Translations under genes and position numbers: made by a program
Shown: positions 20,096-28,513 of the stretch, piece after piece
How positions within the stretch are numbered: position 1 is the stretch's first letter
Layout of the letters: each line of letters starts with the position of its first letter
The notes under the pieces: model-generated
What the model was told of the DNA's origin: nothing
The model's input: only the letters and a program-made list of their open reading frames with translations
Database searches by the model: none
DNA from: Paraglaciecola arctica BSs20135
Lineage (GTDB): Bacteria > Pseudomonadota > Gammaproteobacteria > Enterobacterales > Alteromonadaceae
Assembly (NCBI RefSeq): GCF_000314995.1
Contig: NZ_BAEO01000029.1
Location: 1 to 64,000, forward strand
Reading direction: 5' to 3'
Length of the DNA stretch: 64,000 bases

Positions 20096-20141
20096 TCGCT
20101 ATTAGATCACTAAGCTTGGGATTTTCTATTTGCGACAAAAA

Positions 20142-21278
20142 TTATTTTTCACCGTTAATCCAAGTGCCCGTTACATTCTGGTTTGCATCTAACGACACAA
20201 AGCTCGCCTGATAACCTGGCTTAATGTAACCAAATTGATCCGCAATACCTATTGCTTGTGCAGGATACACAGTTGCCATACGCACGGCCTCCGTCCAATC
20301 AACGCGGGCAAACTTCATTGCATTTTTAATTGCCGTATTCATATCCAAATCTGAACCAGCCAAGGATCCTGCAGCATTTGTACAACGTCCATCAATGGCA
20401 TAAATAGTCTCACCATCAAGCATAAAGGACTTATCAGAAGCACCCACTGTAGACATCGCATCGGTAACTAAAATCGCGCCGCCTTGTTGTTTCGCAGCTA
20501 CAGCTACGCGAAATGCAGCTGGATGCATATGAAATCCATCAGCAATAATACCAAACCAGCTATGTTCATCATTGAGAGCCGCACCAACCATTCCTGGCGC
20601 ACGACTTTGTAACGGTGTCATAGCATTATATAAGTGGGTAAAACCCGTTAGACCAGCTTCTAAGGCTTCACAAGTTTGGTCATAATCAGCACCGGTATGC
20701 CCAGCAGAAACCACTACTCCTGTGTCACAAATGCGTTTGATCATTGGGGTGGTAGTCAATTCTGGTGCAATGGTAATTAATGTTTTACCTACCTTTAACG
20801 AGGTAATAATTTCAAACCCTTGCTCGTCAATAACACAAAATTTCTCTGCGGCATGAGCACCTTTACGCTCAGGATTTAGAAACGGCCCTTCTAGATGAAC
20901 ACCCAAGATCCCCGGAACGCCCTCTTGTATTGCCTGAGTAACGGCAGTAATTGCTTGTCGCATTACGTCATAACTGTCGGTAATCAGGGTAGGCAAAAGG
21001 CCAGTCGTGCCGTACTGGCGATGTGCATTCGCTATGGTCCGCACCCCTTCAACGGTAAGCTCATTATTAAACATTACCCCGCCACCGCCATTGACTTGTA
21101 GGTCAATAAAACCTGGTACTAAATAATTGCCTTTTAGGTCAAAATCGACCTCTATATTTGCTGGTAACTGCTCTTGCGGCAAAACCTGCACAACTTTATC
21201 GCCATCAATAATCACAGCGTGATCTTTGAGTAGTGTTTCACCATTAAAAACATGGCCATTGATAATAGATTTAATCAT
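20142..21278 (-). CDS. nagA: N-acetylglucosamine-6-phosphate deacetylase
   Basis: Converts GlcNAc-6-phosphate to glucosamine-6-phosphate plus acetate, the committed cytoplasmic step of GlcNAc use. The 378-residue protein carries the amidohydrolase signatures: GFIDLQVNGGGGVMFN, GVHLEGPFLNPERKGAH (metal-binding Glu), VSAGHTGADYD, FTHLYNAMTPLQSRAPG, and catalytic Asp in ILVTDAMS. It is the last gene of the nagP-nagK-nagA operon, 25 bp after nagK. The glucosamine-6-phosphate deaminase gene expected next is not in the window. Confidence 0.95.
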   Translation of the reverse strand: MIKSIINGHVFNGETLLKDHAVIIDGDKVVQVLPQEQLPANIEVDFDLKGNYLVPGFIDLQVNGGGGVMFNNELTVEGVRTIANAHRQYGTTGLLPTLITDSYDVMRQAITAVTQAIQEGVPGILGVHLEGPFLNPERKGAHAAEKFCVIDEQGFEIITSLKVGKTLITIAPELTTTPMIKRICDTGVVVSAGHTGADYDQTCEALEAGLTGFTHLYNAMTPLQSRAPGMVGAALNDEHSWFGIIADGFHMHPAAFRVAVAAKQQGGAILVTDAMSTVGASDKSFMLDGETIYAIDGRCTNAAGSLAGSDLDMNTAIKNAMKFARVDWTEAVRMATVYPAQAIGIADQFGYIKPGYQASFVSLDANQNVTGTWINGEK

Positions 21279-21303
21279 TTTTGCTAATAATCCAGATTGT
21301 TAC

Positions 21304-22260
21304 TTAATTTAACACTGCAGTGTTGTAGGCATTGTCTCGTCCACGGATCGCGGCACCGCGTACGCCACTTGAATCACCATACATAGCAGCCACTATGGGT
21401 GGTGCGATCACGCCACCAAAAAAATACTTTTGCATTGCTTGCCCAAGACGAGTGTATATTTCAGTTATATTAGATAGTCCTCCCCCCAAAACAATGATAT
21501 CAGGATCATACATGAGTGTTAGCTGTGCGAAATAACACCCTAAACAATCAATATAAACATCCATCACCTCTAACGCTTTTGGTTCATTGGCCCTCATAGC
21601 CTCTACTAAAATTGGCACAGACGTATAATCAGTTTCAAAATGTGAACACATCCACAACAATCCGGGACCAGCTAGATATTCCTCAACACAACCTAATAAT
21701 CCGCAACCACATTGGCGCAATGGAAACTGATAACGTTGTTGTAAAACTGCAGGTAGTGAAACATGGCCAAATTCACAAGAAACATTTTGTCTACTTTTAT
21801 AAAGTTGACCATCTATACACAATCCCCCCGCAAATCCTGTTCCTACCACCACGCCCAAGGCATTATTTTTACCTTGTGCAGCACCACCACGAACCTCAGA
21901 TAAAACAAATGCCTTTACGTCGTTCTCAAAGGCCACAGCACGACCTAACTGCTCACATGTATCACCAACAATAGTCTGACCGTTAACACAGGAAATATTA
22001 GCTGAAACTGAACGGCCTTGATTATCCAGAAAACCAGGAAAGCCGATCCCAACAGTCCCTTTTTGATTAGTTTTTTTGTCTGCATCAGCAACCATCTGAG
22101 TAATTGCAGACAGCAACTCTTGATAATCATCTTTAGGGGTGGGCATACGCCATGACGTGACTAATTCTAGTTTAGAGTCAAAAATGGCGAGTTCAATTTT
22201 TGTGCCACCAATATCAAGACCATAATGCATTAGATCAGTATTCAATTTTTGATTAATCAC
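21304..22260 (-). CDS. nagK: N-acetylglucosamine kinase (ROK family)
   Basis: Phosphorylates intracellular GlcNAc to GlcNAc-6-phosphate, needed because the NagP route imports unphosphorylated sugar. The ROK features are ATP-binding YGLDIGGTKIELAIFD, GIGFPGFLD, catalytic Asp in AFENDVKAF, the GxGxG-like VVVGTGFAGG, and the zinc motif QCGCGLLGCVEEY. The GTG at 22260 overlaps the nagP stop codon and has GGAG in front. An ATG at 22230 (MHYGLDIGGTK) would match the E. coli NagK start and is a real alternative. Neighbours nagP and nagA support the GlcNAc role over other hexose kinases. Confidence 0.9.
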   Translation of the reverse strand: MINQKLNTDLMHYGLDIGGTKIELAIFDSKLELVTSWRMPTPKDDYQELLSAITQMVADADKKTNQKGTVGIGFPGFLDNQGRSVSANISCVNGQTIVGDTCEQLGRAVAFENDVKAFVLSEVRGGAAQGKNNALGVVVGTGFAGGLCIDGQLYKSRQNVSCEFGHVSLPAVLQQRYQFPLRQCGCGLLGCVEEYLAGPGLLWMCSHFETDYTSVPILVEAMRANEPKALEVMDVYIDCLGCYFAQLTLMYDPDIIVLGGGLSNITEIYTRLGQAMQKYFFGGVIAPPIVAAMYGDSSGVRGAAIRGRDNAYNTAVLN

Positions 22261-23572
22261 GACTCCACTGCCTCAACTTATGACCTTTAACTGCATAAAA
22301 AATAATAAATACATAACAAGGGATCATTATCCAGTAGGCACTTTTTGCGTTACCCGAAGCCTCAACCAAAATACCATAAAGCAAGGGTAACAATGCACCA
22401 CCAGAAATTCCCATAATAAGTAAAGCAGACGCAGTACTGGTATCTTTTTGATTCAAATCACTAAGGGCTAAAGGCCAAATTGCAGGCCACACTAAAGCAT
22501 TAGCTAAACCAAAAAGTGCAACATAAAGCACGGCATTTGGAATAGCTGGCAAACCCGTCCAACCAAATACCACATCCCAGATCCCGTTTGAATCAACGCT
22601 TGCGTTAAGCAGTAGCACAGTCAGTACCACGCCCAAAACAGCAGAAATCGCCAGTGCCTTTCCCTGACTGATCCAGCGAGGAATAACCAACAAACCTAGA
22701 ATATAACCCAGCACCATAAATCCCATAGTGTAAGAGGTCATCTGACCAAAATTACTCACACCTAACTCTTTACTGAATAAACCAATGGTATCGCCGGCAA
22801 CCACTTCAGCACCGACATAGAAAAATAACGCAATAGCCCCTAGGATAACCTGAGGTTTCTGTAAGATACTGCTATTGCTAGTGTCATTGGCGCTAGTCTC
22901 ATCATCAGAATTGACACTAGGAAGAGGCACCATTTTTATAAATATCCCAAGTAACAACAACATAAAGGCCATCATCAAATAAGGGGTAACCAGTCTTGAA
23001 GACAACTCAGCTAGTTCAAGAACTTTTTGCTCTGCATCTAATGAAGCTAAACGAACTTCGGTAAATTGTGACATGTCGGTTAATATAAACGCAGTAAATA
23101 CAAGCGGAGCAATAACACCTGCACCTTTATTTAGAATACCCATAATACTGATACGCACAGCGGCTGATTCACGAGGTCCGAGAAGTACGATATAAGGATT
23201 CGAAGCGGTTTGCAGAATAGTTAACCCTGCCCCCAACATAAACAATGCCACCAAAAACACACTATATTCCCTAGTATAAGCAGCAGGAATAAATGTTAAC
23301 GCGCCAGCAACCATAACAAATAAACCAAGCACCATGCCTTCCTTGAACCCTGTTTTACGCAGGATATAAGACATAGGTAACGCCATCACAGTATATGAAA
23401 TATAAAAAGCCATAGTCACGAAATACGCTTCGATATGGTCAAGCTCACAAGCAATTTGCAAGAACGGTATCAACGACCCGTTGAGCCATGTAACAAAACC
23501 AAACATAAAGAACAGAGAACCTATAATCAACATAGGCATTAAAGTAGAGGGGGACTTATTAATAGTGGTCAT
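22253..23572 (-). CDS. nagP: N-acetylglucosamine permease, MFS (FucP-like) family
   Basis: A 439-residue inner-membrane transporter of the fucose/glucose/GlcNAc:H+ symporter family, with about twelve helices. It starts with LIIGSLFFMFGFVTWLNGSLIPFL, the diagnostic first helix of FucP/NagP proteins, and has ASNPYIVLLGPRESAAVRIS in the middle and LALSDLNQKDTSTASALLIMGISGGA near the end. It overlaps nagK and leads the operon. NagP replaces the phosphotransferase route in Alteromonadales and Shewanella. The regulator nagR is not in view. Confidence 0.9.
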   Translation of the reverse strand: MTTINKSPSTLMPMLIIGSLFFMFGFVTWLNGSLIPFLQIACELDHIEAYFVTMAFYISYTVMALPMSYILRKTGFKEGMVLGLFVMVAGALTFIPAAYTREYSVFLVALFMLGAGLTILQTASNPYIVLLGPRESAAVRISIMGILNKGAGVIAPLVFTAFILTDMSQFTEVRLASLDAEQKVLELAELSSRLVTPYLMMAFMLLLLGIFIKMVPLPSVNSDDETSANDTSNSSILQKPQVILGAIALFFYVGAEVVAGDTIGLFSKELGVSNFGQMTSYTMGFMVLGYILGLLVIPRWISQGKALAISAVLGVVLTVLLLNASVDSNGIWDVVFGWTGLPAIPNAVLYVALFGLANALVWPAIWPLALSDLNQKDTSTASALLIMGISGGALLPLLYGILVEASGNAKSAYWIMIPCYVFIIFYAVKGHKLRQWSRD

Positions 23573-24494
23573 AACTGCACCTAATTTATTGTTTTTATTG
23601 AAATTAAAATGAATTATTAATCTATATATTCTCTAATAACTGATACAAAGTTGCTAGAAAAAAGTGTGAATTCAAATATTGCTATAAGAAAGAATTATTC
23701 AGTCAAGTTAATGCTATGAAGTAGCGAATTATAAGCATCTACCTCATTCCATGTGTTTCTATTGGCAAACTGAATACTGTACTCAGGCGGTAACCCAGAC
23801 GCAGCTTAATATCAGCCATACAACTTTCATCTTGCCAGTCATTATTGACTTTATTACTAGCGCCGCAACTAGTAGAAACCAAAGGAATCAATGAAAATAC
23901 AGGCGCTCGATTCTTAATTCCGTTGTTAATTTTAAATACCATGAAATCGCCAGTTTAAATTAATCATCCTAATTAGTGTATCCATCAACCTTGACATAAT
24001 CAATCAAAATGAAACCTAAAAAACATAATGAAACAAAAAGACAGATACATCGACATTAAAAGTCCTCTTTAGTCACCGTACCTAAGTTATTGTAATTTAA
24101 CGGTTTGGTATTTAAATGCAAAAAATATAACAAACATAGATTTTAAAAAACGTGATTATAATTTTCAGAACCTTTTGCCTATTACACTATATAAATCCCT
24201 CCCAAAATAACTATTCATACCCAAAAATTTACCAATAAAAGCAGTGAATAATTCGTAATTAAATGTAAAGTGGAGTGTAGAATTTCTAATTTATAACCAT
24301 AAATTTGTTCGAGTAAACTTTTTATAATTGATATGCGCAAGGTGATGGGTAACAAAATAGCTATCTAGACTTAAAGGTCAACACTCATCATTTCATTTTA
24401 TTGTTTTTTATTTTAAACTGACTTTCAAAATATTATTCTATTTATAAAAATTACCTACCTCTAGTTCGTTTTTAATATTTCGATAGGAAAAAAA
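23573..24494. other. Long AT-rich intergenic region
   Basis: A 920-bp divergent region between nagP and the GH109-like gene. It must hold both promoters, but no confident promoter or operator was recognised. The only coding candidate is the fragment at 23739-23942. The DNA downstream of it (about 23950-24490) is very AT-rich with no open frame of note. Confidence 0.6.
23739..23942 (-). pseudogene. Possible fragment of a sugar-hydrolase-associated gene
   Basis: A 67-codon frame whose second half, DWQDESCMADIKLRLGYRL, looks like real protein sequence. It faintly recalls the LGYR-containing C-terminus of DUF4832-type hydrolase-associated proteins, while the first third looks unstructured. If real it is a decayed remnant. 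The resemblance is from memory and weak. Confidence 0.25.
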
Positions 24495-25850
24495 ATGCAA
24501 AGAAGAGATTTTATGGTTAAAACACTTGCAGGTGCAGCGCTCGCCGCTGCGTCGCCGGCGATAACTTTCGCTATGGGAAAGAGCCCAGATAAAATCAGAC
24601 TAGGATTTATAGGAATAGGTGCCCGTGGTACAGGGCAGCTTGCCCTGACTTTAAAACGAAAAGATATAGTAGTGACCGCGGTTTGCGACATAGATAAAGA
24701 ACGCGTAGCTAATGCATCCCAAATGGTGCAAGACGCCGGCATGCCAAAACCCACAAGTTATGACAACGGCCCATATGATTATCAAAAGCTACTCGCATCA
24801 AACGAAGTAGATGCAGTGATTATTTCTACCCCCTGGGTTTGGCATACCCCTATGGCAATTGATGCTATGGAAGCCAAAAAAGCGGTAGGCTTAGAAGTCG
24901 CCGGAGCATTCGACATTCAAGAGTGTTGGGCCCTTGTAGATGCTTATGAAAAAACCGGCACTCCCTTTATGATCCTTGAAAATGTCGCTTATCGACGGGA
25001 TATTATGGCTGTCTTGAATATGGTCAGACAAAACCTTTTTGGTGAAATTATTCACATGCAAGGCGGCTATCAGCATGATCTCAGAGCAGTGAAATTTAAC
25101 AACGGCAAGCAGTTATATGGTGGTGGTGTTGAATTTGGAGAAAAGGCCTATAGCGAGGCTAGCTGGAGAACAAACCATTCATTGAATCGAAACGGAGACC
25201 TCTACCCAACCCATGGTTTAGGTCCTGTCGCCAACTATATAGATAATAATCGTGGCAATAGGTTTGTATACCTGACCTCTACCGCATCCAAGGCGAAAGG
25301 CCTCAACGAATATATAGTTGAGCACCCTAAAGGCGGTAAAGATCATCCTAATGCTGAAGTAGATTTTTTGCTTGGAGACGTTGTCACTACTGTTATTAAA
25401 TGTGCCAAAGGAGAAACAATTGTACTCACCCACGATACTAATCTACCTAGACCTTACTCTTTAGGTTTTAGAGTTCAAGGTACCGATGGCATTTGGATGG
25501 ACCTTAATGACGGCATCTATATCGAAGGTAAAAGCCCTCCCCACGAATGGGAGAAGGATGCTGAGTACATGAAAAAATATGATCACCCTTTATGGAAAAA
25601 GTATGAATCAGATACCGAAGGCGCGGGCCATGGCGGCATGGATTTCTTCGTTATACATGCATTTGTCGAAGCACTCAAAGCAAATGAACCGATGCCGATG
25701 GACGTTTATGACTGTGTCTCTTGGGCGGCGGTCACCTGCCTTACAGAACAGTCTATTGCCAATGGCAGCGAGCCCGTGCACTTCCCAGATTTCACACGTG
25801 GTAAATGGATGACTCGAAAGCCAATTTTTGGTTTTGATGATAGGTATTAA
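24495..25850 (+). CDS. Gfo/Idh/MocA-family protein, GH109-like glycosidase, Tat-exported
   Basis: A 451-residue NAD-dependent Rossmann protein. The N-terminus MQRRDFMVKTLAGAALAAASP is a twin-arginine signal (RRDFM), so it is exported folded with its cofactor. The mature part starts with KIRLGFIGIGARGTGQL (the GxGxxG NAD site), then VVTAVCDID and VIISTPWVWHTPMAIDAM. The C-terminal half has YGGGVEFGEKAYSEASWRTN and GDLYPTHGLGPV. This combination matches GH109, known for alpha-N-acetylgalactosaminidase activity via an NAD-assisted mechanism. Divergence from nagPKA supports an amino-sugar substrate. Exact specificity is not provable here. Confidence 0.82.
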   Translation: MQRRDFMVKTLAGAALAAASPAITFAMGKSPDKIRLGFIGIGARGTGQLALTLKRKDIVVTAVCDIDKERVANASQMVQDAGMPKPTSYDNGPYDYQKLLASNEVDAVIISTPWVWHTPMAIDAMEAKKAVGLEVAGAFDIQECWALVDAYEKTGTPFMILENVAYRRDIMAVLNMVRQNLFGEIIHMQGGYQHDLRAVKFNNGKQLYGGGVEFGEKAYSEASWRTNHSLNRNGDLYPTHGLGPVANYIDNNRGNRFVYLTSTASKAKGLNEYIVEHPKGGKDHPNAEVDFLLGDVVTTVIKCAKGETIVLTHDTNLPRPYSLGFRVQGTDGIWMDLNDGIYIEGKSPPHEWEKDAEYMKKYDHPLWKKYESDTEGAGHGGMDFFVIHAFVEALKANEPMPMDVYDCVSWAAVTCLTEQSIANGSEPVHFPDFTRGKWMTRKPIFGFDDRY

Positions 25851-25905
25851 CTAACCCCCTAATCTATTTGTAAAACAAATAGTGGCTGTCTCTGGAAGTT
25901 TGATT

Positions 25906-26055
25906 GGTTTAAAATCTCACATTTATATATGAGATTTTAAACCAAGTTAAAGCATATGCAGCGCTTACTGGCCTCCATGCCAGTTTTTGACTCGATTCCC
26001 TTGGAACCAGTTACTCTTTTTGCAACAGCTAAAACAGAGTTACCAGACAAAATGG
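25906..26055. repeat. Dispersed structured repeat, family 1, copy 2
   Basis: Starts with a 14-bp stem GGTTTAAAATCTCA (25906-25919) / TGAGATTTTAAACC (25930-25943). The body AAAGCAT-TGC-GCGCTTACTGGC, TGCCAGTTTTTGACTCGA and CCAGTTACTCTTTTTGC follows, ending in GAGTTACCAG. The stem differs from that of copy 1 at 6345 at several bases, but both strands changed together so pairing is kept. Confidence 0.75.
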
Positions 26056-26135
26056 TCAATGCGGTTAGATTACCTTGACTTTAAAATCCACAAACACAAG
26101 TAATACCACTAATCCAAACATCACACGCGGTTAAC

Positions 26136-26195
26136 CACCCCTTTAAGGAATTTAAATGGCCATTATGGAGTTAAGCATGCTTTTAAGGAGGTTAA
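26136..26195. repeat. CCCTTTAAGG paired repeat, copy A
   Basis: ACCCCTTTAAGGAATTTAAA and GCTTTTAAGGAGGTTAATAA with cores 40 bp apart, about 95 bp before an equivalent pair (copy B). See copy C at 9181. Confidence 0.55.
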
Positions 26196-26230
26196 TAACT
26201 TAAATTGATCTATTTATAAGCCCATGTAAT

Positions 26231-26290
26231 AATCCCTTTAAGGATGGTAAATATACATACTCACCACAAGCCATCTTTTAAGGATTATTA
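26231..26290. repeat. CCCTTTAAGG paired repeat, copy B, abutting hipB
   Basis: ATCCCTTTAAGGAT (26232-26245) is a near palindrome, and ATCTTTTAAGGAT (26273-26285) lies 40 bp on, right at the hipB start codon; its AAGGA also serves as the ribosome-binding site. The ATCC...GGAT symmetry resembles HipB operators, but the same repeat elsewhere (9181) argues for a dispersed element that may have been recruited. Confidence 0.5.
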
Positions 26291-26625
26291 TGGATCTTGA
26301 CCATTTGACAGCTAATGCTATTGCAGGTGAACTAGGGAATAGAATTAAAACTGCTCGGCTCAATGCTAATCTAACCCAAAAAGCATTAGCAAAAAAAGCA
26401 GGGATATCTCTCAAGGCCGTGACAAATGGGGAAAAAGGCAAATCAACACTTGAATCAATGATCGCCATTCTAATCGCCCTTGAAATGACAGAGCAGTTAA
26501 ATTCATTTATACCCAAACAACAAATATCCCCCATTCAATTAATTAAACTACAAGGTAAAAAACGAAAAAGAGCCACTAGTAGCGCCAAAAATAACAACCA
26601 AACTAAGGACACCTCAAAATGGTAA
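26290..26625 (+). CDS. hipB: HipB-like antitoxin, XRE-family regulator
   Basis: A 111-residue DNA-binding antitoxin. The HTH covers about residues 15-70 (GNRIKTARLNANLTQKALAK, then AGISLKAVTNGEKGKSTLES). The tail is basic and disordered (KKRKRATSSAKNN). ATG at 26290 follows TTAAGGATT. It overlaps hipA by 7 bp, the usual coupled hipBA order. It should bind and restrain HipA and repress the operon. Confidence 0.85.
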   Translation: MDLDHLTANAIAGELGNRIKTARLNANLTQKALAKKAGISLKAVTNGEKGKSTLESMIAILIALEMTEQLNSFIPKQQISPIQLIKLQGKKRKRATSSAKNNNQTKDTSKW

Positions 26626-27938
26626 CCGAAGTAATAAAGGTTAAATATAAAGAATACGATGCTGGTGCAGTTAGCTACAACACTGATACTCAAGTAGGAG
26701 CCTTTGAATATTTCCCTGATTTTATCAAAACGGGCATTGAATTATCGCCAATAAAAATGCCTTTGGCAGAAAAAATTTATTCATTTCCGCAGATAGATCA
26801 GGCTACTTTCAAAGGATTACCTGGGCTTATAGCAGATTCATTACCCGATGATTTTGGTAATGCAGTAATGAATGCATGGATAGCCAGTCAAGGTAAATCG
26901 ACAAGGGATATCACACCTCTACAAAGACTACAGTACACAGGCATGCGTGGTATGGGGGCCTTAACTTATTCGCCAGCTACAAAAAGAAAAAATCTTAATG
27001 CTTCTCAGCCAATACATATCGAATCCCTAATTTCTATGGCCCAAGAAGTGTTAGATAAACGCGAACAATTTAGCGTCGATCTGAACAATGACGGGCTAGA
27101 AAAGAAAGAAGAAATGATGGCCCTGCTGTCAGTTGGTATGAGTGCAGGTGGTGCAAGGCCAAAAGCAGTGCTTGCTTTCAATAAAGATTTCAGCCAAGTA
27201 CGGTCAGGCCAAACTGATGCGCCAAATGGCTTTAGCCACTACCTTATGAAATTTGACGGTGTTAGCGAACATAATAAAAATCAAGAAACCTTTGGCGATC
27301 CTATGGGCTATGGAGCGATGGAGTTTACCTACCACTTATTAGCTAAAAAGTGCGGTATTAATATGATGCCATGCCATCTACTCAATGAAGGTAAACGTAG
27401 ACATTTTATTACCGAAAGATTTGATCGTAATGGTAATGAAAAAATACACGTACAAACACTGAATGCTCTCGAGCACGTAAGCTACAAACAAATTGCTTCA
27501 TACTCTTATGCAGAGCTATTTAGCACCGCCAGAAAACTACGCTTAAGCCCAGACGATGCTATGCAGTTATTCAAACGCATGGTATTTAATGTTATTGCTC
27601 GCAATCATGATGATCACAGCAAAAATTTTGGGTTTCTATTAGATACAGATAATAAATGGCAACTAGCCCCGGCTTACGATCTAGCCTATAGCTACAAACC
27701 CGATAGCCATTGGGTAAGTAAACATTGGATGACCCTAAACGGTAAACAAGACAATTTCACAAGAAATGATTTTTATAGTTTTGAAAAACTCAGCCCTATC
27801 TTCAACAAACGAAATATTGATGATGTATTAAATCAAACCATTGAAGCGGTATCACACTGGGATAAACTGGCCTCAGAACAAGATGTGCCGAACACACTTA
27901 TAAAAGAAATAAGCCATAACCTAAGACTTTCTTTGTAA
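26619..27938 (+). CDS. hipA: HipA-like serine/threonine kinase toxin
   Basis: A 439-residue HipA-family kinase. In E. coli HipA phosphorylates glutamyl-tRNA synthetase and triggers persistence; the target here is unknown. The N-subdomain (about 1-100) ends with LPGLIADSLPDDFGNAV. The glycine-rich SVGMSAGGARPKAVLAF serves as the ATP-loop region. The catalytic segment is VIARNHDDHSKNFGFLL, with Asp and Asn of the kinase active site, followed by metal-binding LAPAYDLAYS. The protein looks intact and of full length. Its 3' end adjoins a truncated minus-strand frame, and the pair sits in a non-core island next to rpsO. Confidence 0.9.
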   Translation: MVTEVIKVKYKEYDAGAVSYNTDTQVGAFEYFPDFIKTGIELSPIKMPLAEKIYSFPQIDQATFKGLPGLIADSLPDDFGNAVMNAWIASQGKSTRDITPLQRLQYTGMRGMGALTYSPATKRKNLNASQPIHIESLISMAQEVLDKREQFSVDLNNDGLEKKEEMMALLSVGMSAGGARPKAVLAFNKDFSQVRSGQTDAPNGFSHYLMKFDGVSEHNKNQETFGDPMGYGAMEFTYHLLAKKCGINMMPCHLLNEGKRRHFITERFDRNGNEKIHVQTLNALEHVSYKQIASYSYAELFSTARKLRLSPDDAMQLFKRMVFNVIARNHDDHSKNFGFLLDTDNKWQLAPAYDLAYSYKPDSHWVSKHWMTLNGKQDNFTRNDFYSFEKLSPIFNKRNIDDVLNQTIEAVSHWDKLASEQDVPNTLIKEISHNLRLSL

Positions 27939-28125
27939 TGGGCGATTGGGTCAGGACATTTTCATCATATTCTACCTTGTCGTTATCTACATGCTCTAGC
28001 GAAACAAAAATAGGAAGGCCATTTACCACTTCCTTTACCATTTTCATTCCCGAATCCAACTCACTAACAATAATATCGAGTTTGGAACTCACAACCTGTT
28101 TCGCCTTTGTAAATAATTCCTTCAT
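27898..28125 (-). pseudogene. Truncated hypothetical gene at the hipA junction
   Basis: A 75-codon minus-strand frame beginning MKELFTKAKQVVSSKLDIIV and continuing SELDSGMKMVKEVVNGLPIF to YDENV, which reads like genuine protein. The last 14 or so codons are just the antisense of the hipA 3' end. The simplest reading is a small gene whose 3' part was lost when the hipBA segment arrived. No family is recognised. A weak ribosome-binding site GTAGGTG lies upstream of the ATG. Confidence 0.4.
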
Positions 28126-28513
28126 ACACCTACATCTTAAGGGATAAAGTTTTTAGGATAATATAAAACAACGTAACAGCAATGCTTTAGATTTTATTAA
28201 ATGTTAATTTGAAAGATCAGAAGAGCTATTTATCAAACTCTCAAATTAATATTATGAGTATAAGCTCTTGGTGTTTAGTCAAATTGTTATGGGTGGCTTG
28301 GTAAATAATCATTTTTAACGCATCCAGCTCTAAAAATTGAAAATTATCAACTTTAAAACTAAATAATCCAAATAACAGTGGCACTATATAGTTGAAGCTG
28401 GGAAAGCTGCATTGAGAGTCTTATTAAAGCTTTGGATACAAGCCGTTTTAGACCTAAGAGTTTACAAAAATAATTTTTTAGTCATTCTTGAATGACAATT
28501 TATAGGGACACAC
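28126..28513. other. Intergenic region upstream of the DUF3800 gene
   Basis: A 388-bp AT-rich gap without a gene. The perfect inverted repeat GTCATTC-TT-GAATGAC (28481-28496), 17 bp before the next start codon, is a candidate operator. ATCTTAAGGGAT near 28132 resembles an inverted CCCTTTAAGG repeat core. Confidence 0.4.

Noticed and set aside
26136-26290. Four TTTAAGG sites read as HipB operators
   Set aside because: The ATCC...GGAT symmetry is attractive, but the same pair with the same spacing occurs at 9181 away from any hipB, so a dispersed repeat explains it better. Recruitment as operator remains possible.
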